From the NCBI GenBank assembly GCA_030248065.1, contig JASAMV010008781.1, positions 62,001 to 126,000 of the forward strand: a DNA stretch of 64,000 nucleotides, read 5' to 3'. Shown here piece by piece: positions 1 through 10,100 of the stretch. This DNA is from Rhynchonema sp. JSB1_4 (lineage: Eukaryota > Nematoda > Chromadorea > Monhysterida > Xyalidae). The notes beneath the pieces were generated by a model, which searched no databases, had not been told where the DNA came from, and saw only the letters and a list, made by a program, of their open reading frames with translations. The stretch's first letter is position 1, and each line of letters starts with the position of its first letter. The translations under genes and the position numbers were made by a program.

Positions 1-368
1 TCACCAGACGAAGACAAGGACCAAGAAAAATTAGAGTTGAACGGAGGTCGCAATCGCCCGAGCCCCCAAATCTCCGGCCCGGCCCGACCCAAACCCCCAA
101 ATCTCCGGCCCGGCCCGGCCCGAACCCCCAAATCTCCGGCCCGGCCCGGCCCGAATTTTTGGCTCAGATTTTAACCAGAGGTCGCAATCGGGCCGGGTTT
201 GCGTTTGGCCGGCCCGGCCCGGCCCGAGCCCCCAAATCTCCGGCCCGGCCCGACCCTTTTGTCATAACATAATTTCGTAAACCCATAATATTGCGATTTT
301 TCTGAAGAACCTATTTTTGGTGAAAAAATGATTGCCTCCAAGGAAAAAGTTGTCAGATAGACATACCG
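1..368. repeat. GGCCCG-rich hAT-like repeat fragments
   Basis: Blocks of GGCCCGGCCCG alternate with the phrase CCCCCAAATCTCCGG. Two left termini are visible, GGAGGTCGCAATCG near 43 and CAGAGGTCGCAATCGGGCC at 176. The stretch is the reverse complement of the complete element at 39926-40805, including the flank TTTTTGGCTCAGATTTTAA. A second copy seems to be inserted at 176, but I found no clean target duplication for it. Later insertions break up the right part of this copy, and its far end may be the GATTGCGACCTCT near 2225-2237. Open frames here (proline/arginine/glycine runs) are products of the GC repeat, not genes. Confidence 0.75.
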
Positions 369-1210
369 CAGAGATCGGAAACGGGCCGAGTAAAGTCGGC
401 CCGGCGCCCGGCCCGGTCGGCGAAAAGTCCGGCCCGGCCCGGCCCGGCCCGGTGGAGGGCTGCAGGTCGGCCCGGCCCGGCCCGTTTTGGCTTGAGGTCG
501 GCCCGGCCCGGCCCGGCCCGGTCAGCCAATTTTCAAGGGCTGAAAACTAAAAAAGTCCAAAAAGCTGAAAAAAATTCGAAAATTTTCTGCAGAATACTTG
601 TTTTCACTGGTTGGTACAGCTGGGGGGAAGGGTAGGTAGGTAGATTGACGCGCCATCCTGATGCAGTACGTAAGTCGCCGCCCCGGTTGGTACAGTAGTG
701 TAGTAGATGGTATAATTTTTGGCTCAAAATGGTTTACAATCGGTATTTTTCACTCCATATAGGCGAAAAATCGCGCGTGACGCGCGAAATTAGCGCTTAC
801 GAGTACATTCTCATCAATATGTAGACATAAAATTTTGTTCCCGGAGGACTCCCCCCAGCTCGGCCGGTCGGTACTGCAGTAGGTAGGTTGATTGCAGGCA
901 GGCTTTCTTGGTGGTACAGTAGGAGTAGGTTGATTGCTGCAAAGCAAAGGCCTGGGTATGGGTAGCTACTGCTTCTTTCTTCAAAACGATGACTGAAAAG
1001 ATCAAGAACTAGGAAATGTTATTGCGCGAAGCGCAAAAATTTTGAAAATCTTGGTTCAAAAAAATGGTAATTTCGTTCAAATTTAGGCATACCGGGCCGG
1101 ACCGGGCCGGGCTGCTCGGCCCGGCCCGGCCCGGTCCCCCCAAATCTCCGGCCCGGCCCGGCCCGGTCGACCAACTCCAAAATCGCGGCCCGGCCCGTTT
1201 CCGATCTCTG
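369..1210. mobile_element. hAT-like non-autonomous element, TSD acataccg
   Basis: Termini are CAGAGATCGGAAACGGGCC at the left and its inverted counterpart, ending GATCTCTG, at the right. The 8 bases before it (361-368) and after it (1211-1218) are both ACATACCG, a perfect 8-bp target-site duplication. CAG/CTG ends with an 8-bp duplication are the hallmark of the hAT superfamily. There is no transposase, and the arms are GGCCCG repeats. A second element (605-971) lies inside. The right duplication overlaps the first bases of the TA-flanked element at 1216, so this insertion hit the edge of an older transposon. Confidence 0.9.
605..971. mobile_element. hAT-like MITE nested in 369-1210
   Basis: An inverted-orientation relative of the element at 40204-40532. 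It shares GGTACAGTAGGTAGG-type motifs, GGCGGCGAC/GTCGCCGCC, and an internal core ending in AAAAATCGCGCGTGACGCGCG (split here across 775-787). Left end is CACTGGTTGGTACAGC; right end is GGGTAGCTACTG. Flanks CTTGTTTT (597-604) and CTTCTTTC (972-979) match at 6 of 8 positions, consistent with an old, decayed duplication. No coding capacity. Confidence 0.6.
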
Positions 1211-1215
1211 ACATA

Positions 1216-1603
1216 CCGTATTGTCGGAAATAGAACCCCCCATTAATTGAACCCCACCTAAATGGCTCGAAATCAAAAATATAAACCCCCATCAATTGAC
1301 CTCACCCCAATGGAACCCTACCCCAACCTTCACCGTACCACATGGTAAGGCTGTGTTGTTGTGTCAAACGTTGTTTAAGCTTGCGTACACAAAACAATAC
1401 AGCTTTTTAAGCATAATTGCCGCTGTTAAAGTTAGAAAATACCGAAAACAAGCCATTTTAAGGGCATTACTAACAATGATTTTTTTCGTCGGGGGGCCAA
1501 ATGAAAAATATAACCCCCAATAATTGACCCCCCATAAATTGAACCCCCCAAAATGACCCCCAGTTGAAAAAAAGACCCCCGGGTTCTATTTCCGACAATA
1601 CGG
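1216..1603. mobile_element. MITE with TA duplication and about 23-bp TIRs
   Basis: Perfect inverted termini begin CCGTATTGTCGGAAATAG and end with its complement at 1603. TA dinucleotides flank both sides (1214-1215 and 1604-1605), as for Tc1/mariner-type elements. The interior repeats AATTGA-ACCCC phrases. There is no transposase; open frames of up to 75 aa here show no family resemblance. The left TA and first bases are shared with the ACATACCG duplication of the neighbouring hAT-like element. Confidence 0.75.
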
Positions 1604-1631
1604 TAGACAAGTACTGATCACTTGCCAAATC

Positions 1632-2106
1632 CAGGGTAGTACTTGGGGGGGGGGTGGGGGGGGTCCCCCCCAAATTCATCTATCTATCGTCAACACTTTT
1701 TGATTTCATCTATCTATCGTCAACACATATGGGCAAATCTATCTATCGTCAACAAATTTTGGGAACAATCTATCTATCGTCAACACATTTCGAACCCAAA
1801 ATTGACATTTTTGCCTCAAAATGGCTCAAAATCGGTATTTTTCACCACAAATAGGCAAAAATCGCGCGCTACGCGCGGATTTAGTACATCTATACACATT
1901 TTCATTAATATTTACACATTATTACCTACTTAATGCACTATACTATACCTTGATTTTTGCCGACCCCCCCCCCCCACCATCTATCTATCGTCAACAAGTT
2001 TGGGTTGACCCCCCCCCAGATTTCGGACTTGGGTCATCTATCTATCGTCAACACATTTCGGGTCCCAATCTATCTATCGTCAACACCCTGACCAAGTACT
2101 ACACTG
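1632..2106 (+). mobile_element. hAT-like MITE with CTATCTATCGTCAACA repeats, TSD gccaaatc
   Basis: Ends are CAGGGTAGTACTTGG and CCAAGTACTACACTG. The 8-bp sequence GCCAAATC occurs exactly at 1624-1631 and 2107-2114. The subterminal regions hold seven copies of an ATCTATCTATCGTCAACA unit, four on the left and three on the right. The middle carries the core GGTATTTTTCAC...AAAAATCGCGCGC that recurs in other families of this window. A second copy lies in opposite orientation at 2646-3060, making a large inverted repeat. No transposase. Confidence 0.92.
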
Positions 2107-2242
2107 GCCAAATCCCTCAGAAATTTTAGTATTTTTGACAAACAAATCACTATTCTTTCAGTGAAATAAGTCACTTCAGAGTTCCGAACAAAGAGCCCAA
2201 AATCGCGGTCCGATTGCGATTTGCGATTGCGACCTCTAATTG

Positions 2243-2382
2243 CAGAGATTTGGATAGGATCGGCGGGCCGCGCGGCCGGGTAACCTGTCCTCGGCCCATC
2301 CCGGCCCGACTGACCAAAACTCCGGCCCGGCCCGATTTGAAAGTCCAAAATCGCGGCCCGGCCCGATCCTGCCTGATCTCTG
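2243..2382. mobile_element. Short GGCCCG hAT-like element
   Basis: A 140-bp unit bounded by CAGAGAT and ATCTCTG with GGCCCG arms. Flanks TCTAATTG and ATGAATTG agree at 5 of 8 positions, so the duplication is weak. The right terminus of an older related element (GATTGCGACCTCT) abuts on the left. Similar GGCCCG sequence continues to about 2440. Confidence 0.5.
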
Positions 2383-2602
2383 ATGAATTGAATGAGAAAA
2401 GAGACCAAAACTCCGGCCCGGCCCCGCCCGACTTTGTGGTCTAACAAATGAAAAGATGGTCAAAAAAGCCAAAATTAGCAACATTTTCTTGGGGACGCAT
2501 GTCTATGTTATGTTTTTGTCATTCGGTTTCTGTGAACCGGGTCCATTTGGGTCCCACAAGCCAAAGCCACAAAAAAGTGCATTGCGTAATCTCTGAACGA
2601 AT

Positions 2603-3088
2603 CAGAGGTCGCAATCGGGCCGGGTCGGAGATTTGGGCCCAAACCCAGTGTAGTACTTGGCCAGGGTGTTGACGATAGATAGATTGGGACCCGAAATGTG
2701 TTGACGATAGATAGATGACCCAAGTCCAAGATCTGGGGGGTCGACCCACACTTGTTGACGATAGATAGACGGTGGGGGGGGGGGTCGCCAAAAATCAAGG
2801 TATAGTATAGTGTACTAAGTCGGTAATAATGTCTGAATATTAATACAAATGTATATAGATGTACTAAAGCCGCGATTTTTTGCTTATTTGGGGTAAAAAA
2901 TACCGATTTTGAGCCGAGTCAAAAATATCAATTTTGGGGTCGATTGTTGTTGACGATAGATAGATTGTTCCCAGAATTTGTTGACGATAGATAGATTGGC
3001 CCAAAAGTGTTGACGATAGATAGATGAATTTAGGGGGCCCCACCCCCAAGTACTACCCTGCCCAAACCTGGTCCGATTGCGACCTCTG
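2603..3088. mobile_element. GGCCCG hAT-like element carrying a nested MITE
   Basis: Left end is CAGAGGTCGCAATCGGGCC; right end is GATTGCGACCTCTG. Flanks GAACGAAT (2595-2602) and GCACGAAG (3089-3096) match at 6 of 8 positions. Almost all of its length is the nested element at 2646-3060, so the host copy was only about 70 bp, with its GGCCCG arms nearly lost. Confidence 0.7.
2646..3060 (-). mobile_element. hAT-like MITE, second copy, TSD cccaaacc
   Basis: An inverted copy of 1632-2106. It begins CAGTGTAGTACTTGG and ends CCAAGTACTACCCTG, with multiple TGTTGACGATAGATAGAT units. The flanking octamer CCCAAACC is identical on both sides (2638-2645 and 3061-3068). It sits inside the 2603-3088 element, so it is the younger of the two. 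Confidence 0.92.
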
Positions 3089-3129
3089 GCACGAAGCGCA
3101 GGTTTTTGGAAATTTTTGATCAAAAAGGC

Positions 3130-3310
3130 GCTTTTGGCTTAAAATTTGAGCAATTCGGGCCGGGTTGGGCCGGCAAGTCCGGCCGGGCCAGGCCCGAACC
3201 TTCAAATCCCCGGCCCGGCCCGACCCAAAAGTCAAAAATCCCGGCTCGATCAGAGGTTTCAGTCAGTCAATCGGCCCGGCCCGCAGACTTTTCCCGGCCC
3301 GCACTGTCGG
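3130..3310. repeat. GGCCCG repeat remnant
   Basis: Another degenerate GGCCGGG/CCCGGCC stretch with the phrase TTCAAATCCCCGGCCCGG and an internal CAGAGGTTTCAG. No paired termini or duplication could be found. It lies directly upstream of the thioesterase gene. Confidence 0.6.
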
Positions 3311-3338
3311 GATCAATACCTTTTGTCAAAACAGAAAG

Positions 3339-6300
3339 ATGAAAACGCTTGCGCGAACTGGTCAACTTTGGATCAACATCAGTGGTATATGTGGCGGGAA
3401 GAGCAGAACGTCTATTCTGCAGCTTTTGTGTAGTCGCAACGTGGAAAAGCGACAATATTTATTAACGCCGGCCAGCGAATTTCGTATCGATCAAGATGAG
3501 CCGCTGAAATCGATCAAAGAATGTGCGTTCGCCTCGTCCCCTCGATTTAGCCGCATCAGGCGCACTAAGCATCACCGCGAAATCTTTTCCGATTTTTTTT
3601 GAGAATTCAGTGATACAGGTACGTATGCCCTCTCTTCCCCCTACGGGGCACACTATCTCTCCTCCGAAAACACGGAGAATCCGCCAGCTCTCCCCCTTCG
3701 GACCTGGAACTACACTGACACCTGACACAAATATGAAAAATGTTTTCAGTGCGCGAAATTCTCGCTCGTCATGTGCAGGCTTCACACGATCAGCACGTTT
3801 CTGGGTTTGTCGCTTTGCTTTCAGGCTTTCAATATCGCATTTCTGTTAAAGTGAACAATCTATAGATCCAATTTAGACATATAGACATGAAAATAAATAC
3901 GAAACAGGGTGTGCAAGTCACGGGATTTCGGCCATTTCACACCCTATTGCAATTAGCGATCGACTTTTTATTTTCTTCGACAGCAGAATCGACCAGTCGT
4001 CATCGCAAACACCATTGGCTGCGCGTTCGATGTCCGAATCTCACGATCAATTCATCCTCCCGTTGAGCAGTGATCCAGCGCTGCGATTGCAGTATATGAA
4101 TTGGCAGGGATTCGCTCGATTCGGCAGATTGTTGGAGGACTTGGATACGTTCGCTGGTTGGTTGATGTGGCTTTATGCCATTTCGCAATCTGATATCACG
4201 TAAATTTTTGCAGTTTGGCTGTCATATCGTCACAACCAAGGTGCGGGCAGTATCGGTCACGAGCCGAACCATCCACCGATGCGCATAGTCACCGCTTGCG
4301 TCGACCAGATTTGTGAGTGTGTGCCTCTGTTTTTCGAAGTTCACGTATTCGCGCTCAAAATGAGGCGTTTTCTCGCTCGTTCCACACAAGCAGTGCGGAA
4401 AGATTGGTCCATTTCGCCTTTCATTGTCGTTAGCCCCCATGTTCAGTGCTTCGTTCACGCAAAATCCTGCACGACCGCGATATCGCATTGGAGGGTCACG
4501 TGAGCTGGGTCGGTCGTACGAGCATTGAAGCCACCGTCCAATTGCTGCAACAACCCAACGACACCGACAAGTGGACACAGGTGTTGCACGCAAAGTTTGT
4601 CATGGTCGCTATGCATCCCACTGAACAAAAGTTGGTCGTTTTTGTTTTGGACTTGTTTGACCAGAAAGCTTTGTGAGCTTCACCATTGCGCTTTTTGCAG
4701 AGGTGTGGCCGTTCACCCTTTGGAAGCGAGAAGTCAAGAAGAGCAGAAAATCATCGATCTTGGCGACGGTTTGCTGCCCTGGTTTTGTCTGAAACATTAG
4801 ATAAAGAATAAATTTACCAAAGAACAACTGCGTTTGATTTGCAGAGTTGAAACGTCGGCGCAAGACCGAATCTCAAACGTCGTTGTTGAAAATTGCACCG
4901 ACGGAAGAGGAACGGCTTCATTTGCATGATCTGTTCTTGATGACACTTGATGAAGAGTGCGTTGTTTGATTGTTTTCCGCCGATGTTGTAGTTCGACCCA
5001 GGCTGACACTTTGCTCTAGAGACAGCACAAGAAAGACCACGAATCGAATCTATTCAGGCTGGGTAATTAGTCTGAACAGACCAATAATTGTAAATGGTTG
5101 ATGTAGGTTGCCACACGAAATGGTACACATTTTCAGACGTGTATCATTCCGTCATCGTGTGCTGCCGCCCGGTTATGCGTGGATTGAAGACGCAAAGTTG
5201 AAAAATGTGATCGTGTGCTTTCCGGAACAGCGAAATTTGTACAACAAGATTTTCGGCGGGTTTCTAATGCGACAGGGATTCGAACTTGCCTGGGCAAATG
5301 CCAGTCTTTTCTCGTGAGTTTTCACAAACTTACATCGCTTGTAGTTGTTTGGCTGAGGCAAAGTTGTCGATCAGTTCGGGCAGATCTTGCCTTTTTGGAA
5401 CATGACTGTTGGGATGGAACGCACTCGGACGCGGTTGCAATGTCTTGTTGTGGCCGTATTTGGTGATTGGGCTGTGAGCACTAGTTTTGACCTGCGTGAA
5501 AGTTGTTGATCAGATAAAGCGTCAAAATTATCTGCCCAATACAAACAACACTACCCAAAGAGAACTTAGTTGTGCGCGTCAGATTGATACGATGGTTGGT
5601 GTTGGTTTATTGCTCTCAATGACGCATAAAACCATGCACGTAAATTAGTGATTGATTGACTAAAGGTAGTAAATTGATACGATCCTCCAATATAGCCAGA
5701 TGTGAATCGAAATCACAGTTTTGTTCTTCAGCAAAGGCGTTCCGTACATTATTGGGGTCGATAATATCATGTTCCGGAAGTCTGTTGACATCGGCTCAAT
5801 ACTGTTGCTGTCTTCCGAGGCTTGTCCCGTTTTTTTCAAAGTTTATTGTCGTCTGAAAATTTGATAACCAAGGTTTGGCATGTAAAAGAGGGATCAGATC
5901 CCCGGTTCGCAGAAACGGATTACCTTAGCCCAAACCTCAACGTTAATACTAACGTTGACATAAACTCAGACATAAACGCAAACAAAAGAGAGAATGACGA
6001 CCATAAATGCAAAGGATTTTCTCTTTATGCGTACGTTTATGTTAACGTCAGTGTTGAGGTTAATAGTAACTCGGCTCCTGTGCACGGAGCCCAGTTTTTG
6101 TTGTGACTAATTTTGGTATTACCTGATTATCTTGACGCATTGGCACTGCGCTAATGATCCGTCCTGTGAGAACAGGACAAGACTAACTGAAGCCCGTTTA
6201 GCACAAATAATAATTGTCGCATTCGTACCGTAGTCTTTCGTTCAATTTTGATATCGTTCCTCATCTGCCATGCAGGTGACCTATTCAGACGGTGAACGGA

Positions 6301-6940
6301 TGCAGGTGCGCGTGCACGCAGAGGTCGTCTCACCAGACACACACCAACGCAAGACAACTAACACATTCAACTTTACGTTCGGACTCAGGCGCGGACTCAG
6401 CGTGCCGAAACTGATGCCGCGAACCTATGCCGGTTGGTGATTCGTTCTGTGGTGGTGTGGTGGACAATGATAGGAGACAAGCATCACCGGTGTTCTTGTT
6501 CTTAGCTGTTGACGCAAACTAAGAAACGTTTTTGAAGCAGCATAATCTGTTTGGTGTGAACATCATTCAGTCAACCGTCTGTTCGGGTGCAAACAGGTAC
6601 TTTTGCAACATGTGCAAATTTTTGTTTCGGACATCATGGCTTGAAGCAAATGTTTGTTCACGTGTCTTGCTAGAATCCAGAGTATTTTGCGGTTAGTTGA
6701 TGTTACTAATTTTGACCAGCGTAAAATTGGTTATTATGTAATGCAAACAACTTTTATGGATGCCATTGACACCTGTAATCTCTAACGCCAAACTCCGTGG
6801 ATCCGATCCGATTCAATCTCCTAGTTTGGTGTTGCTCTGCGTCTCCGAACGACAACGATTGACATATTCTTTTAGATGGCATGCTCTATCTGAACGGCAG
6901 ACGACATTACGATGATGTGACGAAACATGTGGCCATGTGA
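3339..6940 (+). CDS. ACOT9-like acyl-CoA thioesterase (two hotdog domains), probably mitochondrial
   Basis: Exons that splice in phase are 3984-4156, 4214-4312, 4447-4630, 4701-4768, 4845-4956, 5137-5313, 5732-5819, 6276-6432 and 6876-6940 (stop). They encode about 374 aa recognisable as the ACOT9/10 family, which hydrolyses acyl-CoA in mitochondria. Landmarks are RFGRLLEDLDTFA and EGHVSWVGRTSIEA in the first hotdog repeat, APTEEE in the linker, then FGGFLMRQGFELAWANA and VDNIMFRKSVDIGS in the second, and a C-terminal MLYLNGRRHY. The ATG at 3339 opens a basic, targeting-like segment (MKTLARTGQLW...), but its join to the 3984 exon is unresolved. With it the protein would be near 435 aa, as in animals. 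The 5820-6275 intron appears to begin with GC. Convergent with RTEL1, 170 bp away. Confidence 0.88.
5896..6100. repeat. Diverged MITE-like insertion in the thioesterase intron
   Basis: Contains CGGATTACCTTAGCCC on the left and GGTTAATAGTAACTCGGCTC on the right, with internal AACGTTAATACTAACGTTGAC repeats. It resembles the perfect-TIR element at 21177-21297 (AAGCGGATTACCTTAACC), but its termini have drifted. It lies wholly inside the intron that starts at 5820. Confidence 0.5.
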
Positions 6941-7110
6941 AACGTGCCATTGTATTTATTCCAGGATTTCATTTGTACATGTTCTTTGAACCACATTAGT
7001 TCAATTTTTATCAAGTTTGCTTTAATTGATCAAGAAAATCATAACCAACAATGAGATCAGCCTTGAGTAAAAATTGAGCAGCGCTTTTCATTTCGAATGC
7101 AAAAATGTAG

Positions 7111-10100
7111 TCAAGTCCTCAGCTTGGCCAGAAACTCTTCATACTGTCGTCGGTCGCCTTTCCTCACGAAACTATGCAATGCTAAAAATGAATTGATAGG
7201 AATAAGACGACAAAATGCAACTTATTAATATTAATAATTATATTAATATATAATTTGTGAAACAGCATACTCACCGCGTAACACAGGTTGCACATTTGTC
7301 AAATTGGCGAAAGATTGAAGTTCTGCGATCAGCGCTGCAACTTTTCTCGTAGCTTGATACCTGCTCAGAGCGCCGTAAAGCGTCTTCATTTGATCCTTCG
7401 TGCAGCATTTTGCCATCTGCGATAAATTAGATTGGTTTCTGAGTTAAAACGTAGAGAAGTGAGATAAAAATAAATGATTTACCAGTGCCCTTGCGGCATC
7501 ACACTCGCTTTTCACTTTGTCACTGGCTTGGCATGCCGAGCTGGCCGCGGTCTTTGTGGACTTGGGTATCGCATTTTGTGCGGTTCTGTCGGTATTCGGC
7601 TGAAACATTGGGCAAATCTGTGATTTTTATCAGCATAATTTTCCGTTCTTGGTGTGTTCTTTCATCGACATCCTCGACCACCCATTTTTATTTGATCGAG
7701 ATGTTTTCCAAAAGATCAGCGAAAAGGAATTAATGACCCAATGCCACAACATGGTAAATTACTCTAAAATGGCACAACTCATGCGAAACATTTTTCGTTT
7801 CCACAAACAAGTCCAGGGGCCTCAAACCAGAGAACATTGCGCGCCACATAACCAACAAATCATGCAAACAACGCAATACGAAAACCACGAAAACGACGGC
7901 CATTTATTAACATGGTAAATTACCCACAAGTTGTTTGTTGAGCACAAATGTTCGACGAATAGGCAGTTATGCCACGGAGACCTAATAAAATTTTGTTGTG
8001 CAACTGAAAGTGGCAGTCCAAAAAGACCACCCTAAAACATCACAATCACACATTACACGAAGTTGATGTCAAACTGCAAACAACAAGATGTCATGTTTCG
8101 ATGTGTACAAACTAGTGTTTACTATGAGCGTGTAAAAATGTGTGTGATTCTTGACGTGTGTTGCGACTTTTTCAGAGATTGTTTTTAGAAAATAACGAAC
8201 CAATTTATTGTTTGCACCAAATAAAACTGCATGTTTTTCCAGAACGAATGAAAATAGTACCTGCATGAAACGTTGCACTGTTGCTCACTCGCAATCCACG
8301 TTCTCACACGCTGTTTTCCCATCAGACATTTTTCATGATTGGCTTGGTTTTAAGTTCCAGCACATTCTTCGAAATTGAACGATTTGTCTAACCTTACGTT
8401 TAGTGTGCATGTGCATTTTAAAAACGAACAGCCATCTGCAAAGTGAAACAGAAAAAAAGCCTATACGTCTATACCTTTCACTACATTCTTCCGGCCAGGA
8501 CGAACTACTGCTGTTTATCACAAGCGCTCGAGTTCTAACAGCTGCATCGGATCATAAATTTGTCATTTTCTCCAGCATATGTCTCTACTAGCAAATTGAC
8601 AGGTTATTTATCACAAAACGGCAATATTTCCCTATTCATTCACTGACCGCGACCAGCGGCCCAACCCACCAGCCGACACGAAACACCTGTTTCAATCCAT
8701 CCATCATTCTTTGATGCTAACAGCCATTGAAGACAATTGTGTGCTTATGATGCTGTCATTGGGTACGGTCGCGGTTTGTGCACTATTTTGTTGCAAAAAA
8801 TAACCCGTCTGCATCACATCTGTGTCGCGAACAGCCTCATAAAGTAACCGCACCCGCATGCCGGCATCCTCCCGCGTTTTCATTTTTATTTGAAAAACTG
8901 AAAATTTACTGTCAGCAGTCTGTCACCTTTGCAGAAATTGCATTGTGGTTCTGGCACAACCTTTGTTCTGCCACGGGGGGCAAGCCATTTGTTCACTTTT
9001 GCAACACAAACGCATATATTTTCGTTGGCTCGTCTTGTCAGCCCAGCTGTCACAACCAAAGCTAGAGATACTGATCTCTGCTGTATGTATTCTCTCAGCC
9101 GTTTCCTATTCAGCGGACAACGGGGCATCCGGTTTTTGGGCAACATGCTGTTCTTTAGGCATTTGTAAACACAGAGAAAATTCCACGAATTTATTCCAAC
9201 TCTTACCACAAGCAGTTGCCGAGTCATTTTGTGGTTTGAGCGCTTGTCAAATACAGTTTAGCCAGTGTCGGGTTGGCGGCAATTGAAAGCAACGCGACAT
9301 GTTCTGGCCGTTTTTTATGCACGATAAACCCAGCCGCCAACCGACAATAACCGGTAACCAACCCCAATGACTGCACTGCGCGCAATAGCCGTCGACAATT
9401 TTTGCGGTTTTTATGCTGTTTCTTTATCTTATCTCACTGTTTTTACAAGCGATCTGAGGCATAAATGATTGTGTTTGCTTAGACGCAGTGCACACTGTCA
9501 GTGGTGCAGAACGGTAAAACGACAAGACAAGGTTGACTTGCGTTTTATACAATCTGTTTGGCTGAATCATAAAGTCATCTCGAAGGTATTGCATCTGAAT
9601 CTGGAACGTCAGCTCAACGAGAACATCCAAGAGCCTGAAGTGACCCCGTGCCAGCCAAAATTAGCATTCCATTACGCACTATTGTCGCACAGTTTGCTTT
9701 ATGACGAGAGGTTCGTCGTTATGATATCCTTGCTGTTCGCATATTATCCACTTGAAATCTGCGTGCGTTCTCACTGCCGATCCCTCGAAAGTACCATACA
9801 GTATGTGAGGACCAGCCAGGCTTGTCGAGCAGCACTTTATAGATTTCCTTTCTTTGCTATGTGCGGGCATCTACCATCTTTGAGTGCCGTCGAATCACGC
9901 AAGCAGCAATTTTCCTGTCATCTTTGGGCACGTTTTCGAACACTTGAGAAGTGCAGCACACGACAGCCACTCACAGTTAGCGACGCACGTGCAGGTTGCT
10001 TATTGCGCAATCACAGCTCGTCATCTTGTTTGAGCAAACACGGTGCTGCACTAGAAGAACTTTCAGATGCAGAGCTGCGCGTTCGTCACCTGCACTGGCA

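Noticed and set aside
332..550. Open frames rich in Gly-Pro-Ala-Arg repeats (also near 1064-1246, 39844-40188 and 40610-40822)
   Set aside because: They are translations of GGCCCG tandem arrays inside transposons, open in several frames and both strands at once; not collagen-like genes.
1632..2106. Regularly repeated CTATCTATCGTCAACA units as a CRISPR array
   Set aside because: The units are irregularly spaced, lie in the arms of an element with TIRs and an 8-bp TSD, and there are no cas genes; the surrounding genome is eukaryotic.
3462..3785. 107-codon minus-strand open frame opposite the thioesterase 5' region
   Set aside because: It overlaps the sense coding candidate and has no motif or splice partner.
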